Origin: Acidobacteriota bacterium
GTDB taxonomy: Bacteria > Acidobacteriota > Terriglobia > Bryobacterales > Bryobacteraceae
NCBI GenBank assembly: GCA_018268835.1
Contig: JAFDVU010000037.1
Span: forward strand, 1-45,735
DNA length: 45,735 nucleotides
Direction: 5' to 3'
The notes below the pieces were generated by a model that did no database searches, was not told the DNA's origin, and worked only from the letters and a program-made list of their open reading frames with translations. A program made the translations under genes and the position numbers. Position 1 is the stretch's first letter. Each line of letters begins with the position of its first letter. This document shows positions 1 to 8,167 of the stretch, piece by piece.

Positions 1-1
1 G

Positions 2-373
2 GTATCGGGCGCGATGCGCGAGATTGTCGCGCGCCTGCGGGCGAAGATCCCGGGCGTGCGCATCACCGGCGCCACGCTGACCAGCGCCGTGGGCAACGCG
101 GGCAACGCGGGCAGCCCGGAAGTCGACCGGAAGCGGCGCGAATTGAACCAGTGGATCCGTGCGGCGGGCGTGTTCGATGCGGTGGCGGATTTCGACCGCG
201 CTACGCTCGATCCCGCCGGCGGGGGGATGCGCGCCGAATTCGTCCCCGAGAGCACGACCGGCGGCGCGGGCGATCACCTGCATCCCAACCGCGCGGGCTA
301 CCTCGCGATGGCCGGCGCGGTGGACCTGGACACAGTGGTGCCGGGAGATGCGAAGGGGCAGGGGGCGCGGTAG
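2..373 (+). CDS. SGNH/GDSL-type hydrolase, C-terminal fragment
   Basis: The reading frame is open from the left edge, so only the C-terminal ~123 residues are present. Near the end is G-D-H-L-H-P-N-R-A-G-Y, the block V motif of SGNH/GDSL esterases, in which the Asp and His complete the catalytic triad. The preceding G-I/V-R-I-T-G-A-T-L-type strand and the E-x-D-x-K-R-x-x-L-N-x-W-I-R segment are also usual for this family, which cleaves esters or deacetylates glycans and is generally exported. The substrate cannot be told from the fragment, and block I with the nucleophilic Ser lies outside the window. Its tail is Gly/Ala rich and unremarkable. The next gene follows after 74 bases in the same direction but looks unrelated. 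Confidence 0.75.
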   Translation, partial: VSGAMREIVARLRAKIPGVRITGATLTSAVGNAGNAGSPEVDRKRRELNQWIRAAGVFDAVADFDRATLDPAGGGMRAEFVPESTTGGAGDHLHPNRAGYLAMAGAVDLDTVVPGDAKGQGAR

Positions 374-447
374 GGGCGCGGCTCCAGCGGCCGTGAAATT
401 AATCACCCTATTCTTCATAGGCATTGTGGTAGAATTCTCTCAGGGTC

Positions 448-672
448 ATGGAAAGCCAGTCGCGCAGTATCGCCAAAGCCGTGAGTTACCGGATTCTGGG
501 TTCGGCGACCACCGCTCTGATTGTCTATGTGCTTACCGGCAAAGCCACGCTTTCGATGGGCGCCGGCGCGGCCGACATCGTGCTGAAGATCGGCGCCTAC
601 TTCGTCCATGAGCGCATCTGGGACCGCATCAATTACGGTCGCGAGGCCAAGGCGCCCGAGTACGAAATCTAG
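448..672 (+). CDS. DUF2061 family small membrane protein
   Basis: This is a 74-residue protein with the hallmarks of DUF2061: an N-terminal S-R-S-I-A-K-A-V-S-Y-R-I-L-G segment, a hydrophobic helix (about residues 16-34), a second amphipathic or membrane helix around residues 38-52, and the conserved end Y-F-V-H-E-R-I-W-D-R-I. The length is typical. The family is predicted to sit in the inner membrane and its biochemical role is not established. It is found both as a stand-alone protein and next to sulfur-assimilation genes, but none of those are seen here. The ATG is preceded by CTCAGGGTC, a weak ribosome binding site. It is followed 23 bases later by argS. Confidence 0.8.
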   Translation: MESQSRSIAKAVSYRILGSATTALIVYVLTGKATLSMGAGAADIVLKIGAYFVHERIWDRINYGREAKAPEYEI

Positions 673-695
673 CTACGTTATACTCGTAGTTTCCC

Positions 696-2624
696 GTGTT
701 CCATTCCATTGAAAAGCAGGTTGCCCGCGCGTTCCATGCGCATCTACTGGCCCGTTACGGGGTCGATCTGGCGGTGGCGGTCGAGCAACCGCGTCAGAGT
801 GAATTCGGCGAACTGGCGGTGCCGGTAGCCTTTCAACTGGCGCGGCAGTTGCGGCAGGCGCCGAAGAAGATCGCCGCGGAAATCGCCGACGAGATCGGCG
901 CGATTCCCGGGGTGGCGGCGCTGGAGGTGGCGGGCAACGGCTACATCAACGTCCGGCTCGACCGCGGAGTGTACGGCGCGGCGATGCTGCGCGGGGACGC
1001 CGATGAGCCGGAAGGTTCGGGCGAGAAGATCATCGTCGAGCACACCAATATCAACCCCAACAAGGCGGCGCACATCGGGCACCTGCGCAACGCGGTGCTG
1101 GGCGATACGTTCGTGCGCATGCTGCGCGCCGGCGGGTATCGCGTGGAGGTGCAGAACTACATCGACAACACGGGCGTGCAGGTGGCCGACGTCGTGGTGG
1201 GCTTCTACCACCTGGAGCACAAGACGGCGGCGGACGTGAAGGCGCTGATCGCCGATCCCGCGGTGCGCTTCGATTACGTCTGCTGGGATCTCTACGCTCG
1301 GATTTCGCAGTATTACAAAGACCACCCGGAGTCGCTGAACTGGCGCGGCGAAATGCTGCACGCCATTGAATCCGGCGCGGGCGACGCGGCGGAACTGGCG
1401 CACGTGGTGGCCGACGCCATCGTGCAATGCCACCTCGCCACGATGCTCCGGCTGGGCATCGAGTACGATGTGCTGCCGCGGGAAAGCGAGATCCTGCACC
1501 TGCGCTTCTGGGCCTACGCCTTCGAACTGCTCAAGGAGCGCAAGGCGATCTACTTTGAGACCGAGGGCAAGCTGAAGGGTTGCTGGGTGATGCCCGGGCT
1601 TTCGGAAGAGGGCAAGGTGATCGTGCGCTCCGACGGCACCGTGGTCTACACCGGCAAGGACATCGCCTACCAGTTGTGGAAGTTCGGGCTGCTCGGCAAG
1701 GATTTTTATTACCGCCCGTGGATGACCTACGCGGACGGGCGCGTGCTGTGGGCGACCACGGACGAACCCGTCGAATCCGGACAGGAGTTCGGGCGCGGGT
1801 GGAAGGTGTACAACGTGATCGACACGCGCCAGTCCTACCTGCAGGACGTGGTAGTGGCCGGATTGCGCGCGCTCGGCTACCAGGAACAGGCCGACCGTTC
1901 GACGCACTTCAACTATGAGATGGTCGCGCTTTCGCCTCGCTGCTGCGCCGAACTGGGCATCCCGCTCTCCGAAGAGGACCGCAAGCGGCCCTACGTGGAG
2001 GTCTCCGGACGCAAGGGCCTCGGGGTGAAAGCTGACGATCTCATCGACAGCCTGATTGCCAAGGCGCTGGAAGAAGTCGCCTCGCGCAATGCCGATCTGC
2101 CGGAAGAACAGAACCGGCGCATCGCGACGCAGATCGCCATCGGCGCGCTGCGCTACTTCCTGCTCAAGTTCACGCGCAACACGGTGATCGCCTTCGACCT
2201 GCAGGAGGCCCTCGCCTTCGTCGGCGAGACCGGCCCTTACGTGCAATACACGGCGGTCCGCGCCTCGAAGGTTCTGCGCAAGCTCGAGGAGCGCGGCGAG
2301 GCCATGCCCGATTTCGCGCGCGAGTTGAGTCCGGAGGCCATGGCGCGGCAACTGGCGTCGGAGGACTTCTGGCAAATCCTGCTGGCGGCGTCCAAGGCCG
2401 ATTCCGCGCTCGCCGCCGCGCTGGCCGCGGGCGAGCCCTCGCACGTCGCGCGCTACGCCTTCCAGCTTGCCCAGGCGTTCAGCAACTTCTACGAGAAGTA
2501 CCCTATCATCCACGAGGAAAACCGGGAAAAGAAGGTTTTCCTGCTCTGGATGACGGACTATTTCCGCCGCCAGTTGGAGCGCACCGCGGGCATCCTCGGA
2601 ATTCCGGTTCCCGAGTACATGTAG
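696..2624 (+). CDS. argS: Arginyl-tRNA synthetase
   Basis: This enzyme charges tRNA-Arg with arginine in the cytoplasm. The 642-residue protein begins with the Arg-tRNA synthetase N-terminal additional domain (about residues 1-100). The class I signature HIGH is at 126-129 (A-A-H-I-G-H-L-R-N). In place of KMSKS it has V-S-G-R-K-G-L-G-V-K-A-D-D-L around 436-449; this replacement is known in one bacterial ArgS subgroup and is not a defect. The C-terminal DALR anticodon-binding domain, with the T-G-P-Y-V-Q-Y-T-A-V-R-A motif at its entry, fills the last ~130 residues and the protein ends in the usual P-V-P-E-Y-M. The start is a GTG; no clear Shine-Dalgarno precedes it. It converges on motB with a 9-base gap and no terminator is visible. 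Confidence 0.97.
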   Translation: MFHSIEKQVARAFHAHLLARYGVDLAVAVEQPRQSEFGELAVPVAFQLARQLRQAPKKIAAEIADEIGAIPGVAALEVAGNGYINVRLDRGVYGAAMLRGDADEPEGSGEKIIVEHTNINPNKAAHIGHLRNAVLGDTFVRMLRAGGYRVEVQNYIDNTGVQVADVVVGFYHLEHKTAADVKALIADPAVRFDYVCWDLYARISQYYKDHPESLNWRGEMLHAIESGAGDAAELAHVVADAIVQCHLATMLRLGIEYDVLPRESEILHLRFWAYAFELLKERKAIYFETEGKLKGCWVMPGLSEEGKVIVRSDGTVVYTGKDIAYQLWKFGLLGKDFYYRPWMTYADGRVLWATTDEPVESGQEFGRGWKVYNVIDTRQSYLQDVVVAGLRALGYQEQADRSTHFNYEMVALSPRCCAELGIPLSEEDRKRPYVEVSGRKGLGVKADDLIDSLIAKALEEVASRNADLPEEQNRRIATQIAIGALRYFLLKFTRNTVIAFDLQEALAFVGETGPYVQYTAVRASKVLRKLEERGEAMPDFARELSPEAMARQLASEDFWQILLAASKADSALAAALAAGEPSHVARYAFQLAQAFSNFYEKYPIIHEENREKKVFLLWMTDYFRRQLERTAGILGIPVPEYM

Positions 2625-2633
2625 CGCGCGGCC

Positions 2634-3527
2634 CTACTTCCTTACCTCCGGTTTTTTCTGCTCCGGCGGTTTCTCTTCACCCTTCCTGGCTTCGGCGGGC
2701 GCTGCCTCGCCGGTCTTGTCGCCCGGTTTGGCTTCGCCCTCCTTCCCCCTTTCGGGCGCCTGCTGCGGCTTGACCAGGTACTGCACGATCACGCTGACCC
2801 GGCGGTTGCTGGCGGCCATGGGATCGTCGGGGTGTCTCAGGTCCCGGTCGGCGAAGCCGCGCACCTGCATCACCTGCTGCCCGTGAATGCCGTTGGATTC
2901 CATCAGCTTGCGCGCGGAATTGGCGCGGTCGGTCGAAAGCTCCCAGTTGGAGTATTCGCCATCCCGGCTGAAGGGTTTAGCATCGGTGTGTCCTTCGATC
3001 AGCAGGTTATTCGGCAATCTGCCCAGTTCCTGGGCCAGCGCGGCCAGCAGTTCGGCTCCGGTCTTGGTTGGTTGCGCCCGTCCGGATTCGAAGAACATCC
3101 CGGCTTCGGTTTCGAGCAACTCGATGCGCAGCCCGTCGCTGGTCACGGTGATTTCCACGTGATCCTTGATGTTGCGGAACTCCGGCACCTGCATGAGCGC
3201 CTGCTGGATCTTCTGCGCCAGTTTGGCCATATCCTCCTTGGGGATTTCCAGACCGTGGCCGACCCCGGCGGCATCGGTGCCCATCTGCTTACCCGGGCCC
3301 GTGGGATTGTTGAAGAAGGCGCTGACCTGTTCGCGCACTTCCTTGTCCGCGCTCATCAGCCAGAGCACGATGAACAGCGCCATCATGGCAGTGACGAAAT
3401 CGGCATAGGCCACCTTCCAGGCGCCGCCGTGATGTCCGCCGTGCCCGCCCTTCTTGCGGCGGATAACGACGATCTTCGGCGGCGGCGGCGGTGCCGGCGC
3501 GGGAGTCGGTTCGATTTGCGGAGCCAT
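2634..3527 (-). CDS. motB: Flagellar motor stator protein MotB
   Basis: MotB anchors the MotA/MotB proton-driven stator to peptidoglycan. After a Pro-rich start (A-P-A-P-A-P-P-P-P-P) and a Lys/His/Gly-rich basic stretch comes the single transmembrane helix W-K-V-A-Y-A-D-F-V-T-A-M-M-A-L-F, containing the essential Asp that carries protons. The C-terminal OmpA-like domain (about residues 140-255) shows I-E-G-H-T-D-A-K and the L-S-x-x-R-A-x-x pattern for peptidoglycan binding. A Lys/Glu/Pro-rich tail of ~45 residues follows and looks disordered. I place the start at 3527, one base after the motA stop (TAA-T-ATG), rather than ten codons upstream inside motA. The ~297-residue length fits the family. 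It is co-transcribed with motA. Confidence 0.95.
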   Translation of the reverse strand: MAPQIEPTPAPAPPPPPKIVVIRRKKGGHGGHHGGAWKVAYADFVTAMMALFIVLWLMSADKEVREQVSAFFNNPTGPGKQMGTDAAGVGHGLEIPKEDMAKLAQKIQQALMQVPEFRNIKDHVEITVTSDGLRIELLETEAGMFFESGRAQPTKTGAELLAALAQELGRLPNNLLIEGHTDAKPFSRDGEYSNWELSTDRANSARKLMESNGIHGQQVMQVRGFADRDLRHPDDPMAASNRRVSVIVQYLVKPQQAPERGKEGEAKPGDKTGEAAPAEARKGEEKPPEQKKPEVRK

Positions 3528-3528
3528 A

Positions 3529-4404
3529 TTATGCCGCCTTCGAAGCCACAGCGCCACCGCCGCGGCAGGCGCCTTCCATTTCCTGGAACGTCGGACGCAC
3601 CCCGCCCGGAATCGACCGCCGGGCGAGTTCGATGGCCAGCAAGGGACTCAGTTCCTTGACGAACCCGGTCGCTCCCATGCGCAGCACCGCGTAATACGAC
3701 GCTTCGGCTTCCACGTTTTTGGCCATGGCGCCGGCCAGCGGCCCGAAAATTCCGTAGCACAGCAGGATCCCCAAAAAGGTCCCCACCAGCGCGGCGGCGA
3801 CCTTCTCGCCGATCTGCTCCTTGGGTCCGCCCAGCGCGCCCATGGTCAGCACCACCCCCAGCACCGCCGCCACGATGCCCAGGCCGGGCAGCGAATCCGC
3901 CATCGTACTCAGTGCGCCGATCGGCTCCTGCGCCTCTTTGTGGTGGACTTCCAGGTCCGCCTCCATCATCGAATCGATATCCAGCGGATCGACTCCCCCG
4001 GCCACCGCCATGCGCAGCGTATCGCACAGGAAATGCACTGCGTGGTGGTTCTTGAGGAACTTCGGATACTTGTTGAACACCTGTCCCTTCTCGGGGTTAT
4101 CCACCTCTTCTTCCAGCTTCGCCGTCCCCGCCTTGCGCGACAGCGTGAACAGTTCGTACATCATCTTCAGCGTCTCCAGGTAGTAAGCCTTATTGAACGG
4201 GTTGCCCGACAATACCCCCGTCAGCCCCTTGACAATCCCCATCAGCGTGGGCACCGGGTTGGCGACGATGACGGTGCCGATGGCCGCCCCGAAAATAATG
4301 ACCAACTCCGCTGGTTGGAAGAGCACGGCGAACTTGCCGTGTTCCATCAGGTAGCCTCCGGCGATGGCTCCCAATACGATGACGATGCCGATTATCGAGA
4401 TCAT
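3529..4404 (-). CDS. motA: Flagellar motor stator protein MotA
   Basis: MotA is the four-helix membrane subunit that, with MotB, forms the proton channel driving flagellar rotation. The 291-residue protein has an N-terminal hydrophobic helix (I-I-G-I-V-I-V-L-G-A-I-A-G-G-Y) followed by a second helix containing P-A-E-L-V-I-I-F-G-A-A-I-G. A large cytoplasmic loop with charged residues covers about 70-180, and the paired C-terminal helices contain L-P-G-L-G-I-V-A-A-V-L-G-V and the conserved G-T-F-L-G-I-L-L-C-Y-G. Length and motif order are those of MotA rather than ExbB/TolQ. motB starts one base after the stop. A sigma-28-like promoter lies just upstream. No other flagellar gene is in the window, so the stator is a separate unit here. 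Confidence 0.95.
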   Translation of the reverse strand: MISIIGIVIVLGAIAGGYLMEHGKFAVLFQPAELVIIFGAAIGTVIVANPVPTLMGIVKGLTGVLSGNPFNKAYYLETLKMMYELFTLSRKAGTAKLEEEVDNPEKGQVFNKYPKFLKNHHAVHFLCDTLRMAVAGGVDPLDIDSMMEADLEVHHKEAQEPIGALSTMADSLPGLGIVAAVLGVVLTMGALGGPKEQIGEKVAAALVGTFLGILLCYGIFGPLAGAMAKNVEAEASYYAVLRMGATGFVKELSPLLAIELARRSIPGGVRPTFQEMEGACRGGGAVASKAA

Positions 4405-4427
4405 GCGGTGTGCGGGTACACATCCTC

Positions 4428-4455
4428 TTATCGGTCGAAAGATCCACTTGCCTTA
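4428..4455 (-). promoter_or_regulatory. Sigma-28 (FliA)-like promoter for motAB
   Basis: Read on the minus strand, TAAGGCAA (4455-4448) and ACCGATAA (4435-4428) are separated by 12 bases. The flagellar sigma-28 consensus is TAAAGTTT, 11 bases, GCCGATAA, so the -10 matches 7 of 8 positions, and the -35 matches the TAA core and one further position. The element ends 24 bases before the motA start codon, giving a leader of roughly 15-20 bases. Its placement ahead of a flagellar stator operon makes chance less likely. Confidence 0.6.
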
Positions 4456-4494
4456 GGGTGGTACGCCCTGAAAGAATAAGGCCTTGGTAGACCT

Positions 4495-5751
4495 ATGCAC
4501 ATTCGCGTCCTGGGAATCGTTCTCGCGGGCGGCAAGGGCACCCGCCTCTCTCCTCTCACCCTGGAACGGGCGAAGCCGGCCGTCCCCTTCGGGGGTAAGT
4601 ACCGGATCATCGACTTCGTTCTGAGCAACTTCATCAACTCCGGGATTTACTCGACCTACGTGCTGACGCAGTTCCGCAGCCAGAGCCTGCTGCAGCACCT
4701 CAGCGAGGGCTGGCAGTTCGGAAGCATGCTCAAGACGCAGTTCATCATCCCGGTGCCGGCGCAGATGCGTTCCGAGGATGAAACCTGGTACCAGGGCACC
4801 GCCGACGCGATCTACCAGAACATCAACCTGGTCGAGCAGGCGGCCCCCGACGTGGTGGCCATTTTCGGCGGCGACCACATTTACCGTATGAACGTGGCCA
4901 GCATGATCGAGTTTCACACTGCGGCCAAGGCCGACGTCACGGTGGCGGCGATTCCGGTCCCCAAACGCCACGCCCACGAGTTCGGCGTCATCGAAGCCGG
5001 CCCGGACGGCCGCATCCTCGCCTTCCACGAAAAGAATCCCGCCGCGCCCGCCATGCCCGGCGACCCGGAACACGTCTATGCCTCGATGGGCAACTACATC
5101 TTTTCCACGAAGCGGCTGCTCGAACTGCTCAAGGCCGACGCCGGCGACCCGGGCAGCAGCCACGATTTCGGCAAGGATATCCTGCCCAAACTCGCCGGCG
5201 GCGCGCCCATCTTCGCGTACAATTTCAGCGAGAACCGCATCCCCGGCGAACCCCCGGATTCCGTGCCCTACTGGCGCGACGTCGGCACCATCGACGCCTA
5301 CTATGAGGCCAACATGGACCTGCGCGCCGTGAAGCCCGAACTCAACCTCTACAACCGCCACTGGCCGCTGCGCAGCACCAGCTATCCGGATCCGCCCGCC
5401 AAGTTCACGTTCGACGACGCCAACCGCCGCGGACAGGCTATCGACAGCATCGTTTCCGGCGGATGCATTCTATCGGGCGGCGTGGTGCGCAACTCCATCC
5501 TGGGACGCAGCGTGAAGGTGCACGCCGCCGCGCTGGTTGAGGACTGTATCATCTTTGACAATTGCGACATCGGGCGCCGCGCCAAGGTCAGGCGCGCCAT
5601 CCTGGACAAGAACGTGAGAATTCCGGCCGACACCGCGGTAGGGTACGATCATGACGCCGACCGCGCCCGCGGCTGGCACGTCACAGAAAGCGGCATCGTC
5701 GTCATCGGCGGTGAGCGCAGCCACGTCGAGGTCGCCGAACTGGTCGTCTGA
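4495..5751 (+). CDS. glgC: Glucose-1-phosphate adenylyltransferase (ADP-glucose pyrophosphorylase)
   Basis: GlgC makes ADP-glucose from glucose-1-phosphate and ATP, the committed step of bacterial glycogen synthesis. The 418-residue protein carries the nucleotide-binding loop G-I-V-L-A-G-G-K-G-T-R-L-x-P-L-T (about residues 8-23), the K-P-A-V-P-F-G-G-K-Y-R-I-I-D-F motif that follows, Y-Q-G-T-A-D-A-I-Y-Q-N, and G-D-H-I-Y-R-M at the catalytic centre. The last ~120 residues form the left-handed beta-helix with repeating hexapeptides (S-I-V-S-G-G-C-I-L-S-G-G and the segments after it). Length is normal. The stop overlaps the next start by one base (TGATG), so the DedA-family gene is translationally coupled. 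No other glycogen gene is nearby. Confidence 0.95.
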   Translation: MHIRVLGIVLAGGKGTRLSPLTLERAKPAVPFGGKYRIIDFVLSNFINSGIYSTYVLTQFRSQSLLQHLSEGWQFGSMLKTQFIIPVPAQMRSEDETWYQGTADAIYQNINLVEQAAPDVVAIFGGDHIYRMNVASMIEFHTAAKADVTVAAIPVPKRHAHEFGVIEAGPDGRILAFHEKNPAAPAMPGDPEHVYASMGNYIFSTKRLLELLKADAGDPGSSHDFGKDILPKLAGGAPIFAYNFSENRIPGEPPDSVPYWRDVGTIDAYYEANMDLRAVKPELNLYNRHWPLRSTSYPDPPAKFTFDDANRRGQAIDSIVSGGCILSGGVVRNSILGRSVKVHAAALVEDCIIFDNCDIGRRAKVRRAILDKNVRIPADTAVGYDHDADRARGWHVTESGIVVIGGERSHVEVAELVV

Positions 5752-6350
5752 TGGAACACCAGGTACTCGCCTGGATCACGCAGTACGGATACCTTGCGAT
5801 TTTCTCACTGCTGGTATTGGGCATCGTCGGACTGCCCGTGCCCGACGAAACTCTGCTCACCTTCACCGGCTACCTGGTGTACGCCGGACACCTGGCGTTG
5901 CCCGGCGCCTTCTTCGCCGCATTCTGCGGCAGCGCCTGCGGCATCACCCTGAGCTATGCGCTGGGGCGCTGGTTCGGGTTGGGACTGATCCACCGCTACG
6001 GACGCTACCTGCGGATCAGGCAGGACCATGTGGACAAGGCCCACGCGTGGTTCCGCCGCGCCGGACACTGGAGCCTGACGTTCGGCTACTTCATCCCGGG
6101 GGTGCGCCACTTCACCGCCTACGCCGCGGGGATGAGCGAACTGGAAGCTCCCCAGTTCTGCCTCTTCGCGTACTCGGGCGCGGCGCTGTGGGCGGCCACG
6201 TTCCTTTCGCTGGGCTACTTCCTGGGCGAACGCTGGCACGCCGTGCAGCAGAACCTGGACCGCTACCTGCTCGGCTTCACGCTGGTTGCGGCGGTCCTGA
6301 TCGTGGGCTGGCTGGTCTGGCGCTGGCTGCGCCGTCGCGCGCCACGCTGA
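5751..6350 (+). CDS. DedA family (SNARE-associated/VTT domain) membrane protein
   Basis: This is a 199-residue inner membrane protein of the DedA/VTT superfamily. Early conserved elements are V-G-L-P-V-P-D-E-T-L-L-T-F-T-G-Y-L, with the acidic residue typical of these proteins, and G-S-x-x-G-I-T-L-S-Y-A-L-G-R-W-F-G. The later F-G-Y-F-I-P-G-V-R-H-F-T-A-Y-A-A-G motif, with its Arg, is the other family signature. Several DedA homologues act in lipid-carrier recycling and membrane homeostasis; the substrate of this one is unknown. It starts inside the glgC stop codon and its last 74 bases overlap the convergent symporter gene's 3' end, an unusually long tail-to-tail overlap. Confidence 0.9.
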   Translation: MEHQVLAWITQYGYLAIFSLLVLGIVGLPVPDETLLTFTGYLVYAGHLALPGAFFAAFCGSACGITLSYALGRWFGLGLIHRYGRYLRIRQDHVDKAHAWFRRAGHWSLTFGYFIPGVRHFTAYAAGMSELEAPQFCLFAYSGAALWAATFLSLGYFLGERWHAVQQNLDRYLLGFTLVAAVLIVGWLVWRWLRRRAPR

Positions 6351-8001
6351 TGGCGAGCGCCGTGGCCAGCACCACCGCGCAGCCGATGCCGTTATACCAG
6401 AGCCAGGAGATGTTCGTATACTCGGCCGTCCAGAGAATCGCGGCTTCGCCCGCGATCATGCCGGCGAACGCCGCCGTGCCCTTGACCCGCGGGAACGCGA
6501 AGGCCAGCACGAAGCAGCCCAGCAGCGAGCCGTAGAACAGGCTCCCCACCTTGTTCACCGCCACGATCAACGATCCCAGCCGCCGGGCGTAGCCGGCGAA
6601 CAGCACCGCGTAGGCCCCCCAGAACAGCGTGGCACAGCGCGAGGCCATCAGATAATGACGGTCGCTGGCGTCGCGCTTGAGGTAGCGCTGGTAGAGATCG
6701 ATCACGCTCACGGTGGCCAGCGAATTGATTTCGCCCGAACTCGCCGACATGGTCGCCGCCAGGATCACCGCGATCACCAGGCCCACGATTCCCGCCGGCA
6801 GGTAGCGCGTCACGAAGGAGAGGAAGATGTAGTTGGTGTCGGTGAAGCCCGCCTCGCCTCCCGATTTTTCCACCAGCTGTGCCGCCGCCGAGCGCGTGCG
6901 GTCGATCTCCTTCTGTGCCGCGCGGTACGCCCCTTTCTGCCGCTCTTCCGCCGCCGGGTCGCCGGAGTGGTGCGCCTCCACCAGCGCCAGCGCCGCCCGC
7001 CGGCGGTCTTCGTAGGCCTGCTGGTATTGGCCGGCGATGGGTGCGAACTCGCCGCGCGCGCCGATACGCGCCAACTCCGCCCGCTGGAACAGCACCGGCG
7101 GCTGCACGAACAGGTAGAACACGAACACCATGGCGCCGATGAACAGGATGAAAAACTGCATCGGGATCTTGGCCACCGCGTTGAAGAGCAGGCTCAGGCG
7201 GCTCTGCGCGATGGATTTTCCGGTCAGGTAGCGCTGCACCTGCGATTGATCGCAGCCGAAGTAGGAGAGGAACAGGAACGTGCCGCCGAAGAGTCCGCTC
7301 CAGAGGTTGAAACGGTCGTTCCAATCGAACGTGGTGGTGACGGCGTTGAGGCGTCCGGCGGCGCCGGCCAGGTACACCGCGTCGCCGAAGGAGACCGATT
7401 GCGGCAGCAGCACGATCACAGTCACCAGCGAAATCACCAGTCCGGCGAAGATGACCGCCATCTGCTGCACGTCGCTCCAGGTCACGGCCTTGATGCCGCC
7501 CAGCATCGTATAGGTGACCACGGTGGCGCCCACGCAAACGGTGGTGAGACGCTCGGGCCAGCCCAGGATCACGCTCAGCACCAGCGCCGGGGCGTAGATG
7601 GTGAGGCCCGCGGAGAGCCCGCGCTGCGCCAGGAAGATCAGGCTGCCCAGCGCGCGCGTCTTCGAATCGAAGCGCTTCTCCAGATACTCGTACGCCGTGT
7701 ACACCCGCGCGTGATGGAATACCGGGACCACTACCGCGGCGATTACGATCATGGCCAGCGGCAGCCCGAAGTAAAACTGCACGAAGCGCATTCCGTCCAC
7801 GTAGGATTGCCCGGTGGTGGAGATGAACGTGATCGCGCTGGCCTGCGTGGCCATGATGGAGAGCGCCATGGCGTACCACGGCATGCTCTTGCCGGCCAGC
7901 AGGTAACGATCGACCGTGTTGCTGCCGCGGCTGCGGTAGAGTCCGTAGGCGATGATCGAGACCAGGCTCGCCACCAGGACGATCCAGTCGAGGGGTCTCA
8001 T
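6277..8001 (-). CDS. Sodium:solute symporter (SSS) family transporter
   Basis: This 574-residue protein has the multi-helix layout of the SSS family, with the early motif Y-L-L-A-G-K-S-M-P-W-Y-A-M-A-L-S-I-M-A-T-Q and the later Y-T-M-L-G-G-I-K-A-V-T-W-S-D-V-Q-Q segment. C-terminal helices include I-L-A-A-T-M-S-A-S-S-G-E-I-N-S-L-A, where the Ser pair resembles the sodium-binding Ser/Thr pair in helix 8. Between two helices at about residues 305-390 there is a charged, helical insertion (R-R-R-A-A-L-A-L-V-E-A-H-H and following) that is absent from short SSS members. The substrate is not determinable. The start ATG overlaps the stop of a 46-aa membrane peptide (ATGA), so the two are probably coupled. 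Its 3' end overlaps the DedA gene. Confidence 0.92.
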   Translation of the reverse strand: MRPLDWIVLVASLVSIIAYGLYRSRGSNTVDRYLLAGKSMPWYAMALSIMATQASAITFISTTGQSYVDGMRFVQFYFGLPLAMIVIAAVVVPVFHHARVYTAYEYLEKRFDSKTRALGSLIFLAQRGLSAGLTIYAPALVLSVILGWPERLTTVCVGATVVTYTMLGGIKAVTWSDVQQMAVIFAGLVISLVTVIVLLPQSVSFGDAVYLAGAAGRLNAVTTTFDWNDRFNLWSGLFGGTFLFLSYFGCDQSQVQRYLTGKSIAQSRLSLLFNAVAKIPMQFFILFIGAMVFVFYLFVQPPVLFQRAELARIGARGEFAPIAGQYQQAYEDRRRAALALVEAHHSGDPAAEERQKGAYRAAQKEIDRTRSAAAQLVEKSGGEAGFTDTNYIFLSFVTRYLPAGIVGLVIAVILAATMSASSGEINSLATVSVIDLYQRYLKRDASDRHYLMASRCATLFWGAYAVLFAGYARRLGSLIVAVNKVGSLFYGSLLGCFVLAFAFPRVKGTAAFAGMIAGEAAILWTAEYTNISWLWYNGIGCAVVLATALAISVARDGAASARPASPRSGPPQPA

Positions 8002-8138
8002 CGATAGGCCCGTGTGAACAGGTAGAAGCCCGCGATCACCACCGCCAGGTACACGATCACCGCCTGGTACACCTTCCGCCAGGTGCCCAGAAACGGAGGC
8101 GGCTCATCGGGGACATCGCTCGGGTGCGGTTCGGGCAT
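7998..8138 (-). CDS. 46-residue single-helix membrane peptide coupled to the symporter
   Basis: Reading back from the symporter start gives an ATG-initiated frame of 46 codons. It encodes an acidic, Pro-rich N-terminus (M-P-E-P-H-P-S-D-V-P-D-E-P-P-P-F) and then a single hydrophobic helix of about 18 residues (A-V-I-V-Y-L-A-V-V-I-A-G-F-Y-L-F), ending T-R-A-Y-R. Its TGA overlaps the symporter ATG by four bases. The layout, a tiny one-helix protein translated directly ahead of a transporter, resembles accessory subunits found with some SSS symporters, although I cannot assign it to a named family. No clear ribosome binding site is seen. The coupling and hydrophobic helix make it likely to be real. 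Confidence 0.7.
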   Translation of the reverse strand: MPEPHPSDVPDEPPPFLGTWRKVYQAVIVYLAVVIAGFYLFTRAYR

Positions 8139-8167
8139 GAAGGGAGTGTATCACGCGGGGTCGCCCC

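Noticed and set aside
744..2513. Long minus-strand open frame opposite argS
   Set aside because: It lies wholly within a clear ArgS gene and its translation is Arg/Gly/His-rich low-complexity sequence, as expected from the opposite strand of GC-rich coding DNA.
6655..8007. Plus-strand 450-codon frame opposite the first symporter
   Set aside because: Shadow of a real membrane protein gene; composition is His/Arg/Gln rich with no domain.
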